From Streptomyces sp. NBC_00370 (lineage in GTDB: Bacteria; Actinomycetota; Actinomycetes; Streptomycetales; Streptomycetaceae), in the NCBI RefSeq assembly GCF_036084755.1, contig NZ_CP107968.1, positions 4,123,501 to 4,187,500 of the forward strand: a stretch of DNA of 64,000 bases, written 5' to 3'. Under the pieces are notes generated by a model, which saw nothing but the letters and a program-made list of their open reading frames with translations, was not told the DNA's origin and did no database searches. The first letter of the stretch is position 1. Every line of letters begins with the position of its first letter. Both the position numbers and the translations under genes were made by a program. This document shows positions 51,778 to 59,899 of the stretch, piece after piece.

Positions 51778-52629
51778 GTGAACGAGCCGGCCCCGACCCC
51801 CGTGCAGAAGGAGATCGCCCGCGATCTCCAGGTGTCCGAGACCTTCGACGCCGATCGGGAGATCGACCGCCGGGTGGCCTTCCTCACCGAGCGGCTGACG
51901 TCGACGGGGCTGCGCGCACTGGTCCTGGGGATCAGCGGTGGCGTCGACTCGACGACGACCGGCAGGCTCTGCCAGCTCGCCGTGGAGCGGGCGCGGGCGG
52001 CGGGCCACGACGCCACGTTCTTCGCCATGCGGCTGCCGTACGGGGTCCAGGCCGACGAGCACGACGCACAGCTCGCCGTGCGGTTCATCCGTCCCGACCG
52101 GCTGCTGACCGTGGACGTACGGCCCGCCAGCGACGCGGCGCTCGACGCCTGCCTGGCCGCCGACGTGGCGTTCCGCGACGCGGGTCACCAGGACTTCGTG
52201 CAGGGCAACATCAAGGCGCGGCAGCGCATGGTCGCGCAGTACGCGGTGGCGGGCGCGCACGACGGACTGGTCGTGGGCACCGACCACGCGGCCGAGGCCG
52301 TCTCGGGCTTCTTCACCAAGTTCGGCGACGGCGCCGCCGACGTCGTACCGCTCACCGGTCTGACCAAGCGCCGGGTACGGGCGCTGGCCGCGCGGCTCGG
52401 CGCCCCCGACGAGCTGGTGCACAAGATCCCCACGGCCGACCTGGAGACCCTCACCCCCGGCAAGGCCGACGAGGACGCGCTCGGTGTCACGTACGAGCAG
52501 ATCGACGACTTCCTGGAGGGCAAGGAGGTGAGCGAGGCGGCTTACGAGTCGATCGTGCGCCGCTACCGTCTCACCGAGCACAAGCGCCAGTTGCCGATCG
52601 CCCCGGCCCAGGCGGATTCGGGCGTGTGA
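51778..52629 (+). CDS. nadE: Ammonia-dependent NAD+ synthetase
   Basis: A 283-aa cytosolic enzyme catalysing the last step of NAD+ synthesis, amidating nicotinic acid adenine dinucleotide with ATP and ammonia. The ATP-pyrophosphatase loop SGGVDSTTTGRL is near residue 55; later GTDHAAEAVSGFFTKFGDGAAD and PTADLETLTPGKADEDALG are diagnostic. There is no glutaminase (CN hydrolase) domain, so free ammonia is used. GTG 51778 follows a strong AGGAGGAA. Appears monocistronic. Confidence 0.95.
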   Translation: MNEPAPTPVQKEIARDLQVSETFDADREIDRRVAFLTERLTSTGLRALVLGISGGVDSTTTGRLCQLAVERARAAGHDATFFAMRLPYGVQADEHDAQLAVRFIRPDRLLTVDVRPASDAALDACLAADVAFRDAGHQDFVQGNIKARQRMVAQYAVAGAHDGLVVGTDHAAEAVSGFFTKFGDGAADVVPLTGLTKRRVRALAARLGAPDELVHKIPTADLETLTPGKADEDALGVTYEQIDDFLEGKEVSEAAYESIVRRYRLTEHKRQLPIAPAQADSGV

Positions 52630-52677
52630 CCGCCTCAGCCGCGGATTCGGGCGGGTGACCGCCTCACACGCGGCGGC

Positions 52678-53142
52678 TCAGCCTTCGACCGTACGGGCGA
52701 GGATGCCGAGCGTGGCGCGCAGGCCGGCCTCGGGGATGACGGGGAAGATGCCCGCCTCCCGGTATCGCTCGGCGATCTGGCTCCAGTCGTAGTACGACGT
52801 CACGAGCGTCCCGGTGGTGCTGGGTTCGAGCCGGTAGCCGTAGAGATGGCGGATCGGCGGCTGGATCGTGCCGGAGATGGTCCACTCGATCGCCGCGTCC
52901 TGCTCGAAGCGGGTGATGATCACCGTGACGTCGTACTTGCCCATCGGGAGGTCGTTCAGCGACTCGCGGTCCATGTGCACGACGAACTCGTCGCCCGCCT
53001 TCCCGACCCGCTCGCCCTCGGCGGACTGAAGCATGCCGGAGCTGTCGATCGACACGTGCCCGGTGGGTTCGCACAGCACGTCGAAGACCTTCGCGGGAGC
53101 CGCCGCGATCTCCCGCCGGACCTCAAATCGCTCATTCGTCAT
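52678..53142 (-). CDS. SRPBCC family protein
   Basis: A 154-aa START-like protein: FEVRREIAAAPAKVFDVLCEPTGH, FEQDAAIEWTISGTIQPPIRHL, YYDWSQIAERYREAGIFP. The fold binds small hydrophobic molecules; role unknown. ATG 53142 (MTNERF) is used; a GTG at 53151 in the same frame is possible. It follows the membrane protein at 53242-53778 in the same direction after a 12-bp repeat array. Confidence 0.82.
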   Translation of the reverse strand: MTNERFEVRREIAAAPAKVFDVLCEPTGHVSIDSSGMLQSAEGERVGKAGDEFVVHMDRESLNDLPMGKYDVTVIITRFEQDAAIEWTISGTIQPPIRHLYGYRLEPSTTGTLVTSYYDWSQIAERYREAGIFPVIPEAGLRATLGILARTVEG

Positions 53143-53189
53143 GGTCCCCACCCTCGCATGCGCGCCGGTCGCCGCCCGAGGCTCCCCGC

Positions 53190-53249
53190 CCGGCTGCCTA
53201 CCCGGCTGCCTACCCGGCTGCCTACCCGGCTACTTGCTCGGCTACTTGC
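53190..53249. repeat. 12-bp tandem repeats after a membrane-protein gene
   Basis: CCGGCTGCCTAC is repeated three times (from 53190), followed by CCGGCTACTTGC and TCGGCTACTTGC. On the minus strand this reads through the stop of the gene ending at 53242, so slippage could lengthen or shorten the 3' end. It fills the 99-bp gap between two leftward genes. Confidence 0.7.
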
Positions 53250-53778
53250 TCAGCACGTTCGCGAGAATGATCAGCAGCCCCAGCAGCACATCCACCCCGC
53301 CGACCCGGCAGGCGGCGAACCGGCCGCGCTTGGCCACCCGCGCCGACCAGAAGCCCCAGCCGAAGAGCGCGACCACGTTGATGACCAGCGCCACCTCGAT
53401 CCCGACGTCCTCGCTCCACCAGCCGATGAACGCGCCGAGCAGCGCGGCCACGGTCGGCAGCACGGCCGCCACCAGCGGCCACTCGGTCAGCACGGACCGT
53501 ACGGTGTCGGCGGTGGCCTTCCGGCCGGCGGGCGCGCGGTGCGCGATGGCGTGGGCGTAGCCGTGCGCCGCCGCCGATGCGACGGCGGCGAGCAGCACCC
53601 AGACGGCGTCGTACCCGGGGTCGGCGGGACCCTCGTCATGGCCGAGAGCCGCCGCCAGCGCGCTGGCGAGCACCGTGCCGTACACACCGCCGAACAGCAG
53701 GCGCTGCAACGGCTCGTCGCGCCGGCCCGGCTCTTCGACGGGGGCGGAGCTGTCGTCGGTCAGGGGACTGGCGGGCAC
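53242..53778 (-). CDS. Integral membrane protein of unknown function
   Basis: A 178-aa protein with about five hydrophobic helices (LLFGGVYGTVLASALAAALG, WVLLAAVASAAAHGYAHAIA, WPLVAAVLPTVAALLGAFIG, ALVINVVALFGWGFW, VDVLLGLLIILANVL). The paired His in HGYAHAIAHR are in a helix end. GTG 53778 has GAGGTGG; the open frame to 54009 before it is Pro/Arg-rich and unlikely to be coding. The gap to the protease at 54109 holds a 17-bp repeat and likely both promoters. Confidence 0.7.
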   Translation of the reverse strand: MPASPLTDDSSAPVEEPGRRDEPLQRLLFGGVYGTVLASALAAALGHDEGPADPGYDAVWVLLAAVASAAAHGYAHAIAHRAPAGRKATADTVRSVLTEWPLVAAVLPTVAALLGAFIGWWSEDVGIEVALVINVVALFGWGFWSARVAKRGRFAACRVGGVDVLLGLLIILANVLSK

Positions 53779-53817
53779 GGCGCCACCTCTCGGAGCGGAG
53801 CAGGTCGAAGGGACGGC

Positions 53818-53864
53818 AAGCGGACGGCCGACAAACGGACCGCCGGGAAGCGGACGGCCGACAA
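53818..53864. repeat. 17-bp direct repeat
   Basis: AAGCGGACGGCCGACAA at 53818-53834 and again, exactly, at 53848-53864 (period 30) in the 330-bp divergent region between the membrane-protein and protease genes. A third partial copy (CGGACCGCC) lies between. Possible regulator sites. The remainder of the gap shows no gene. Confidence 0.6.
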
Positions 53865-54108
53865 GCGTCGGCTGCGAAAGATGTAACAGCACGTCAGGCC
53901 GATCTCTCCGGACCGACGCCGAAGGCGGCGGGCGCGTGCAGCATGGACATGCCATTACCGGCGTGGGATTCTGACGGCGGCACAGACCGTGCGGGTGATA
54001 CGCCGACAACGTTGTCCACCCCGTTCAACCCGGCGCACCCACACGGCCTTACGTACTCACCCCCCACCCGGGGAGGACGTACCTCTCCGGAGAGTAGGAG
54101 CTGCCTCC

Positions 54109-55122
54109 ATGAGACGCGCCGCCATCCTGTTCGGCTCACTCGCACTCGCCGCCACCGGCTGTCTGATCGGCACCGCCCAAGCGGCACCCGCTCCCGCCCC
54201 CACCGGCTCGCACAGCACCTCCGTCTCCGCCGCCGACCAGCGTGCGGCGGTCCGGTTCTGGACCGCCGACCGGCTGCACGGCGCGCGGGAGATGGCCGCC
54301 CCGGCCACCGCCGCCGCCTCGGCGCCGTCGCCCGCCGGTCACGCGTCCGCCGCCGTGTCCCGGCCGCTCACCGAAGTACCGCCGGTCGCCGCGCCCGCCG
54401 AGGCGGCCGTACGGTCGGCGAAGTCCGTCGCGGCCTCGGCGCCGACCGCCTGGACCGGCGGCGGACTGATCAGCACCACGGCGGGCAAGGTGTTCTTCCA
54501 GCGCGCCGACGGCGGCACGTTCACCTGCTCGGCCACCGTCGCCAACAGCGACAACAAGTCCGTCGTCCTGACCGCAGGACACTGCGTGGTCGACGCGGGC
54601 ACCGGCGAGGTCTACCGGAACTGGGTCTTCATCCCCGGCTACGCCAACGGCAACCGGCCGTTCGGCACGTTCACCGCCACCCAGCTCTTCCACCTCGACC
54701 AGTACGTCTCCACGGGCGGCAACGCCAACTGGGACTTCGCCTTCGCCCGGGTCGGACAGGTCGACGGACGCTCGCTCGTCGACACCGTCGGCGCGCAGGG
54801 CATCGCGTTCAACTCGGCCACGGGCCGGCATGTGCACTCCTTCGGCTACGGCGGCTCCGCCGAGGAGGGCAGCGGCGAGCGGCTGAACCACTGCGAGGGC
54901 GACGAGTTCATCGACGGCGGCCGGCCGGGCTCCACGATGTGGGGCATCGACTGCGTACAGAGCGGCGGATCGAGCGGAGGCGGCTTCCTGGCCGACTTCG
55001 ACACCGCTGCGGGCGCGGGCGCCCTCGTCGGCAACATCAGCGTCAGCGCCGGGGCGAACGAGTACCACCCGACCCTGGGCAACGAGGCGCTCGACGTCTA
55101 CCGGCAGGCCGGCGCCGTCTGA
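54109..55122 (+). CDS. Secreted trypsin-like serine protease
   Basis: A 337-aa exported protease. Signal peptide to about residue 25 (GTAQAAPAP; the inner AATGC resembles a lipobox but is followed by an AQA cleavage site). An Ala/Pro-rich propeptide of about 90 residues follows. The catalytic domain has LTAGHC (His), NANWDFAFARV (Asp) and QSGGSSGGGF (Ser), the chymotrypsin-type triad, and cysteine pairs near the His loop and in CVQSGG. Target not known. TAGGAG precedes ATG 54109. Confidence 0.88.
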   Translation: MRRAAILFGSLALAATGCLIGTAQAAPAPAPTGSHSTSVSAADQRAAVRFWTADRLHGAREMAAPATAAASAPSPAGHASAAVSRPLTEVPPVAAPAEAAVRSAKSVAASAPTAWTGGGLISTTAGKVFFQRADGGTFTCSATVANSDNKSVVLTAGHCVVDAGTGEVYRNWVFIPGYANGNRPFGTFTATQLFHLDQYVSTGGNANWDFAFARVGQVDGRSLVDTVGAQGIAFNSATGRHVHSFGYGGSAEEGSGERLNHCEGDEFIDGGRPGSTMWGIDCVQSGGSSGGGFLADFDTAAGAGALVGNISVSAGANEYHPTLGNEALDVYRQAGAV

Positions 55123-55205
55123 CCGCCGGACCTGCTGACAGGCGCTAGGAGCAAGCAGCCGCAATCCGGGCATACGGCCCGGAGTGCCGGGTAGGGAGGG
55201 CGGAC

Positions 55206-55233
55206 GGTGCACCCCGTACCGTCGGGGTGCACC
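55206..55233. terminator. Strong hairpin after the protease gene
   Basis: Perfect 11-bp stem GGTGCACCCCG (55206-55216) with CGGGGTGCACC (55223-55233), 6-nt loop. It lies 84 bp after the protease stop and 39 bp before the next start, so it could also be a 5'-UTR attenuator of the oxidoreductase. Confidence 0.72.
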
Positions 55234-55271
55234 GCCGCCCGTCCCTTCCCCGTCCGCTCCCAGGAGGCGCA

Positions 55272-56099
55272 GTGAAATTCGGCATCTCGACCTTCATCAC
55301 CGATCAGGGCATCGCGCCTGCCGCCCTGGCCCGCGCGATCGAGGAACGCGGCTTCGACTCGCTGCTCATCGCCGAGCACTCCCACATCCCGGCCAGCCGC
55401 AGGACCCCCTACCCCAACGGTGGCGAGCTGCCGGAGAAGTACTACCGCACCCTCGACCCCTTCGTCGCGCTGGCCGCTGCCGCCAGCGTCACCGACCGGA
55501 TCCTGCTGGGCACGGGCATCGCTCTGGTGGCGCAGCGGGACCCGATCCACACGGCGAAGGAGGTCGCCTCGCTCGACGTCGTGTCGGCGGGGCGCGCCGT
55601 GTTCGGCGTCGGCGTCGGCTGGAACCGCGAGGAGATGGAGAACCACGGCACGGACCCCACGAGCCGTGGCCGGCTGGTGAACGAGCGGCTGGCCGCCATC
55701 CGCAAGCTGTGGACGGAGGAGAAGGCCGAGTTCCACGGCGAGTTCGTGGACTTCGACCCGGTGTACGCCTGGCCCAAGCCGGTACGGCGGCCGCACCCGC
55801 CGATCTACGTCGGCGGCGGCCCGGCCGCTTTCCCGCGCGTCGCCGAGTTCGGGGACGCCTGGCTCGCCAACTCCGTACCGCCCGCCGACCTCGGCGCGCA
55901 GATCGAGCGGATGCGCGAGACGGCGGGCCGCGAGGTGCCGGTGACGGTCTTCGACACCACGTACGAGCCCGAGGACATCGCCGCCTACCGCCAACTCGGT
56001 GTGGAGCGGCTGCTGTTCGAACTCCAGCCGCGCCCCGAGGACGAGACGCTGTCACAGCTGGACGAGATGGCGGCGGTCGCCGCTGCCGACGCCCTGTGA
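55272..56099 (+). CDS. LLM class F420-dependent oxidoreductase
   Basis: A 275-aa luciferase-like TIM-barrel enzyme. Motifs: FGISTFITDQGIAP, RILLGTGIALVAQRDPIHTAKEVASLD, GVGVGWNREEMENHG and PPIYVGGGPAAFPR. These fit the F420-dependent oxidoreductase branch (TIGR03619-like); substrate unknown. GTG 55272 has AGGAGG. It lies 7 bp before the next gene, a second F420-type protein, so both probably work with cofactor F420. Confidence 0.9.
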   Translation: MKFGISTFITDQGIAPAALARAIEERGFDSLLIAEHSHIPASRRTPYPNGGELPEKYYRTLDPFVALAAAASVTDRILLGTGIALVAQRDPIHTAKEVASLDVVSAGRAVFGVGVGWNREEMENHGTDPTSRGRLVNERLAAIRKLWTEEKAEFHGEFVDFDPVYAWPKPVRRPHPPIYVGGGPAAFPRVAEFGDAWLANSVPPADLGAQIERMRETAGREVPVTVFDTTYEPEDIAAYRQLGVERLLFELQPRPEDETLSQLDEMAAVAAADAL

Positions 56100-56106
56100 T
56101 CTGCGG

Positions 56107-56547
56107 GTGCCGACACTGACGAGCGCGCGGGCCAGGGACCTGCTCGCGGCGAGCCGGGTGCTGCGCCTCGCCACCGCCGACGCCGCGGGCCGCCCGCATC
56201 TGGTGCCCGTCGTCTTCACCCTGTCCGGCGACACACTGGTGCTGGCGGTCGACCACAAGCCGAAGCGCACCACCCGGCTGAAGCGGCTCGCCAACATCGC
56301 CGTCAATCCGGCCGTGTGCCTGCTCGCCGACGGCTACGACGAGGACTGGGACCGGCTGTGGTGGGCCCGCGCCGACGGCCGGGCCCGGGAGCTGCCGCCG
56401 GCGTCCGAGAGCGCCGTGTCGGCGGGGCACATGGCCCTGCTGGTGGCCAAGTACCCACGGCAGTACGCGAACCGGCCGCCGGCCGGGCCGGTGGTGGAGG
56501 TCGCGGTCAGCGGCTGGAGCGGCTGGACGGCGGCCGAGGCGGACTGA
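56107..56547 (+). CDS. PPOX class F420-dependent oxidoreductase (Rv0121-like)
   Basis: A 146-aa split-barrel flavin/deazaflavin-binding protein. N-terminus TSARARDLLAASRVLRLATADAAGRPHLVPVVF, then HKPKRTTRLKRLANIA and WARADGRARELP match the Rv0121 F420 subfamily. It may reduce a small organic substrate with F420H2. GTG 56107 starts 7 bp after the LLM stop, so the genes form an operon. It converges on the phosphoesterase gene 30 bp later. Confidence 0.82.
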   Translation: MPTLTSARARDLLAASRVLRLATADAAGRPHLVPVVFTLSGDTLVLAVDHKPKRTTRLKRLANIAVNPAVCLLADGYDEDWDRLWWARADGRARELPPASESAVSAGHMALLVAKYPRQYANRPPAGPVVEVAVSGWSGWTAAEAD

Positions 56548-56577
56548 TCCCCGCCGCCCGGCCGCCCGCCCGGCCGC

Positions 56578-57096
56578 TCAGCCGTCGGTGAGCCGGTGCA
56601 GGCGTACGTCGCTCAACTCCGGCCCCGTCGAGGGCGTCGTCGCCACCTCCGCCGTCAGATACGTGCGGTACGGCTGACGGCGCCGGTCCGTCGGGGAGCC
56701 GGGATTGAGCAACCGCAGCCGCCCGTCGTCGGCGTACGAGTCCCACGGGATGTGGCTGTGCCCGAACACCAGCACGTCCAGATCGGGGAACCGCTCGGCG
56801 CAGCGCCGCTCCCGCCCCTGTGCCGGTCCGGTCTCGTGGACGACACCGAAGCGGAGCCCGTCCAGCGTCACGGACGCCACCTCGGGCAGCCGCGCCCGCA
56901 GTTCGGGGCCGTCGTTGTTGCCGTACACCCCGACCAGCCGCGCGGACCGCTCCTCCAGCAGATCCAGGGTGTCGGTGTCCACCCAGTCCCCCGCGTGCAT
57001 GACCACATCGGCCCGCGGAATGGCGTCGAGCAGTTCGGCAGGGAGGCGTTTGGCCCGCTTGGGGAGATGGGTGTCGGACATGATCAGCAGCCGCAT
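56578..57096 (-). CDS. YfcE/MJ0936-type metallophosphoesterase
   Basis: A 172-aa cytosolic phosphodiesterase. Metal motifs in order: MSDTHLP, HAGDWVD, YGNNDGPE, VVHETG (His ligand), FGHSHIPW. The short length and single domain fit the YfcE/MJ0936 family, which cleaves phosphodiesters such as bis-pNPP in vitro; the natural substrate is unknown. ATG 57096 is the only start at this size. Confidence 0.88.
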   Translation of the reverse strand: MRLLIMSDTHLPKRAKRLPAELLDAIPRADVVMHAGDWVDTDTLDLLEERSARLVGVYGNNDGPELRARLPEVASVTLDGLRFGVVHETGPAQGRERRCAERFPDLDVLVFGHSHIPWDSYADDGRLRLLNPGSPTDRRRQPYRTYLTAEVATTPSTGPELSDVRLHRLTDG

Positions 57097-57132
57097 GTAC
57101 GCACCCTAGTGAGTACGGCGGGTCAGGACCGG

Positions 57133-57303
57133 TCAGTCCGACGGCAACAGGCCGTGCCGCATGGCCGTCGTGACGGCCGACCGGTGCGCCGCCGCGCAGC
57201 CGGGACAGCAGTGTCGTGGCGACCGAAGGGGCGAGCAGCGTCTCCCTACGACGGATGCGCCTGCCTGGGCGGCGGCGACGGCCAGCCGTGCGTCAGAAAC
57301 CAT
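57133..57303 (-). pseudogene. Possible gene remnant (56-codon frame)
   Basis: A short frame begins MVSDARLAVAAAQAGASVV, which resembles the N-terminus of inositol monophosphatase family proteins, and ends SAVTTAMRHGLLPSD, which resembles the tail of a NarL-type response regulator. A third piece in another frame (LLAPSVATTLLSRL) resembles a response-regulator linker. Nothing whole is encoded. This suggests decayed remnants of one or two genes in the 235-bp gap, but short matches by eye can mislead. Confidence 0.3.
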
Positions 57304-57331
57304 GGCCGCAGACTAGTCCGGCAGCCATGCC

Positions 57332-57976
57332 CTACGGCTTTCGCACCAGCAGGCACCCTTGCAGGAACCGCTCGCCCTCCCCGGGCGCCCGCACCAGCCG
57401 GAACACCTCCACCAGACCGTGCGGGCCGAGCAGTTCGGCCAGCCGCCCGGCCGACCAGCGGTAGCCGGTGGCGACCGCGTGGTCGAACTCCTGCGGCTGC
57501 TCGGACGTTTCGTCGTCGGCGTGGAAGAAGCCGAGCAGCAGATGGCCGCCCGGGGCCAGCACCCGCCCGAACTCGGCGAAGATCAGGGACAGTTCCCCGG
57601 GCGGGGTGTGAATGACCGAGTACCAGGCGACGATGCCGCCGAGCGCGCCGTCCTGGAGATCCAGCGCGGTCATGGTCCCCTCGTCGAACCGCAGCCCGGG
57701 ATGCGCCTCCCGGGCCAGCGCGACCATGGCGGGCGACAGGTCGATCCCGAACACATCGAGCCCGAGATCCCGCAGATACCCGCTCAGCCGCCCAGGTCCG
57801 CACCCCAGATCGGCGACGGGCCCGCCGCCTCCGGCCAGCACGAACTCGGCGAAGGCGCCGAGCATGGCCCGGTCCAGCGTCGCGCCGGCCAGGGCGTCGC
57901 GGAAGAGCGTGGCGTAGCGGCCGGCGGCGGCGTCGTAGGAGTCGCGGGTGGTGAGCAGATGGCGGGCGTCGGTCAT
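57332..57976 (-). CDS. Class I SAM-dependent methyltransferase
   Basis: A 214-aa methyltransferase. Motif I VADLGCGPGRLSGYL near residue 56, acidic residue at the end of beta-2 (VFGIDLSPAM), and LAPGGHLLLGFFHADDE (post-III). Small-molecule methylation is likely; substrate unknown. ATG 57976 overlaps the stop of the GNAT gene by 4 bp (ATGA), so the two are coupled and may modify the same compound. Confidence 0.88.
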   Translation of the reverse strand: MTDARHLLTTRDSYDAAAGRYATLFRDALAGATLDRAMLGAFAEFVLAGGGGPVADLGCGPGRLSGYLRDLGLDVFGIDLSPAMVALAREAHPGLRFDEGTMTALDLQDGALGGIVAWYSVIHTPPGELSLIFAEFGRVLAPGGHLLLGFFHADDETSEQPQEFDHAVATGYRWSAGRLAELLGPHGLVEVFRLVRAPGEGERFLQGCLLVRKP

Positions 57977-58509
57977 GCCGCAGGCTTCCATTCCTTGACG
58001 AGAAGACCGAGCAGCACCTCGTCCAGGAACTCGCCCATCACCCAGGCCGAGGAGCGCAGCACGCCCTCACGGACGAATCCGTTGCGCTCGGCGGAGCGGA
58101 GCATCGCGGTGTTGTCCGACAGGGTCTCGATCTGCAGCCGCTGCATGCCGCGGACGACGAACCCGTACTGGCACAGCACCCCGACCGCGTCGGTGCCGTA
58201 GCCCTTGCCGCGGGCGGACGGCAGCAGTCCGAGCCCGACGTGCGCGTACCGGTTGTGGTTGTCGATGCCCCACAGCGACGCGGCGCCGAGCAGCGCGCCC
58301 CCGTCCAGCGCCACGATGGAGAAGGGGACGTTCCCCTGGTCCTCGTCGTCCACCACCGCGGGCGACGCCTTCGACCCGGGCGTGACCGGCCGCCACGGCC
58401 GCCCCTCGGCCCGCGCGGCGTTGACCACGTCGTCGTAGAGCTGGGTCTCAAGGACCGGGATGTCGTCGTCGTGCCGGGCCCGGAGCCCGACCTTGTCGCC
58501 CATTAGCAT
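57973..58509 (-). CDS. GNAT family (RimJ/RimL-like) acetyltransferase
   Basis: A 178-aa GNAT protein. Acetyl-CoA loop ARGKGYGTDAVGVLCQYGF near residue 100, then LQIETLSDNTAMLRSAERNGFVREG, which is the RimJ/RimL pattern. ATG 58509 has AGGAAG at 5-nt spacing. First gene of a two-gene operon with the methyltransferase. Substrate may be a protein N-terminus or a small molecule. Confidence 0.85.
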   Translation of the reverse strand: MLMGDKVGLRARHDDDIPVLETQLYDDVVNAARAEGRPWRPVTPGSKASPAVVDDEDQGNVPFSIVALDGGALLGAASLWGIDNHNRYAHVGLGLLPSARGKGYGTDAVGVLCQYGFVVRGMQRLQIETLSDNTAMLRSAERNGFVREGVLRSSAWVMGEFLDEVLLGLLVKEWKPAA

Positions 58510-58648
58510 GCACGCTTCCTATCCGACCGAGCTGACCTGCGGCAACCGAATTGGTGTCGGCCCGGGGGAGGTGCGCGCAGCCGCGCGGCGTTTATGAGTA
58601 TTGGCTTAAGGCTCGCGTGGAAAACTGGATCCCGGGCATGGGCTCGAA

Positions 58649-59881
58649 GTGGAAGGTATCTCTCCAGCACACTCCGGAAGAGCCGCCGAAGGCTCCGTAC
58701 TCGCCCCGCCGCGGCCGGTGGCCACCGCGCCGCCGCCCGTCGCCGGGGGCCGGGGCTATCCCTCCGCGCTGCGGGGGCGCGGGCGGGTCGGCGGGGTCGA
58801 CGGGTTGCGGACGCTGGCCGTTCTGCTGGTCATCGTCTACCACCAGGAGCCGGAGCTGCTGCCCGGCGGCGCCCTCGGGGTCGATGTCTTCTTCACGATC
58901 AGCGGATTCGTCATCACCCGGCTCCTCGTCGCCGAGTTCGCACGTACGGGCGACATCGCCATGCGGCCGTTCTACTGGCGGCGCTGGATCCGGCTCGTCC
59001 CCGCGCTGCTGACGCTCTGCGTGGTGTGCGCGGTGCTCGCCTTCACCGGGCTGCCCGGTTTCGACGGCGCGTGGGCGTCGATCGCCCTGTCGGCGACCTT
59101 CCTCGTCAACATCGTCCGGGCGGTGCAGCCCGGGCTCTACTCCGACAGCACCTCGCTGCTCGCGCACAACTGGTCGCTCGGGGTCGAGGAGCAGTTCTAC
59201 CTGCTGTGGCCGCCGCTGCTGCGGGTGCTGCTCGGCAAGGTCAGACCCCGTACCGTGCTGCTCTGGACGCTGACCCTGTGTCTGCTGCCCGTGGTGTGGC
59301 GGTGGGAGCTGTGGAGTCCGACGGCGGCGCACCGCATCTACAACGGCACCGACACCCGCGCCGACCAACTGCTGGCCGGCGCGCTGCTGGCTGTGGTGGT
59401 GGCCCGGCTGCACGCCGAGGACCGGCGCCTCGTCGCGCTGCGGAAGTGGTCCGCGCGGCTGGCCTGGCCGGCGCTGGCGGTGCTGGGCCTGATCGTCTGG
59501 CAGATCCCGATGACCAGCGCGAACGGCTGGACGCAGGCCTGGTACACGGTCGGTTTCCTGGTGACGGCGGTCCTGTCGGCGACGGTGGTCGCCTCGCTGG
59601 AACTCCAGCCGCGCTCCTGGCTGTCCCGAGGCCTCTCCCTCGCGCCCGTCGCCTGGGTCGGCCGCAATCTCAGCTACGGGCTCTACCTCTGGCACTACCC
59701 GCTCGGCCGGCTCCTGCACGACCTCGGCGTCCGCGACACCTGGCTGCTGTACGCCACCCTGGCCGCGAGCTTCGCCGCGGCGACGGCCTCCCACTACCTC
59801 GTCGAGCGTCCGCTGACCCGGCGGCACAGCAGGCGCGCGAAGGCCGCGGTCGTCCGTCCGGTACCGGCGACAGCCCAGTAG
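58649..59881 (+). CDS. Acyltransferase-3 (OafA/YrhL-like) membrane protein
   Basis: A 410-aa protein with about ten membrane helices. The conserved N-terminal block VGGVDGLRTLAVLLVIVYHQ (His about 65) and VDVFFTISGFVITRLL, then RFYWRR-like RPFYWRRWIRLVPA and the WSLGVEEQFYLLWP block define the family. It moves acyl groups across the membrane onto a glycan, glycolipid or antibiotic. GTG 58649 is used, but the ribosome site is weak and the Pro-rich first 40 residues leave room for a later start. No partner gene is adjacent. Confidence 0.88.
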   Translation: MEGISPAHSGRAAEGSVLAPPRPVATAPPPVAGGRGYPSALRGRGRVGGVDGLRTLAVLLVIVYHQEPELLPGGALGVDVFFTISGFVITRLLVAEFARTGDIAMRPFYWRRWIRLVPALLTLCVVCAVLAFTGLPGFDGAWASIALSATFLVNIVRAVQPGLYSDSTSLLAHNWSLGVEEQFYLLWPPLLRVLLGKVRPRTVLLWTLTLCLLPVVWRWELWSPTAAHRIYNGTDTRADQLLAGALLAVVVARLHAEDRRLVALRKWSARLAWPALAVLGLIVWQIPMTSANGWTQAWYTVGFLVTAVLSATVVASLELQPRSWLSRGLSLAPVAWVGRNLSYGLYLWHYPLGRLLHDLGVRDTWLLYATLAASFAAATASHYLVERPLTRRHSRRAKAAVVRPVPATAQ

Positions 59882-59899
59882 CCGGCACCGGGAGCGCGG

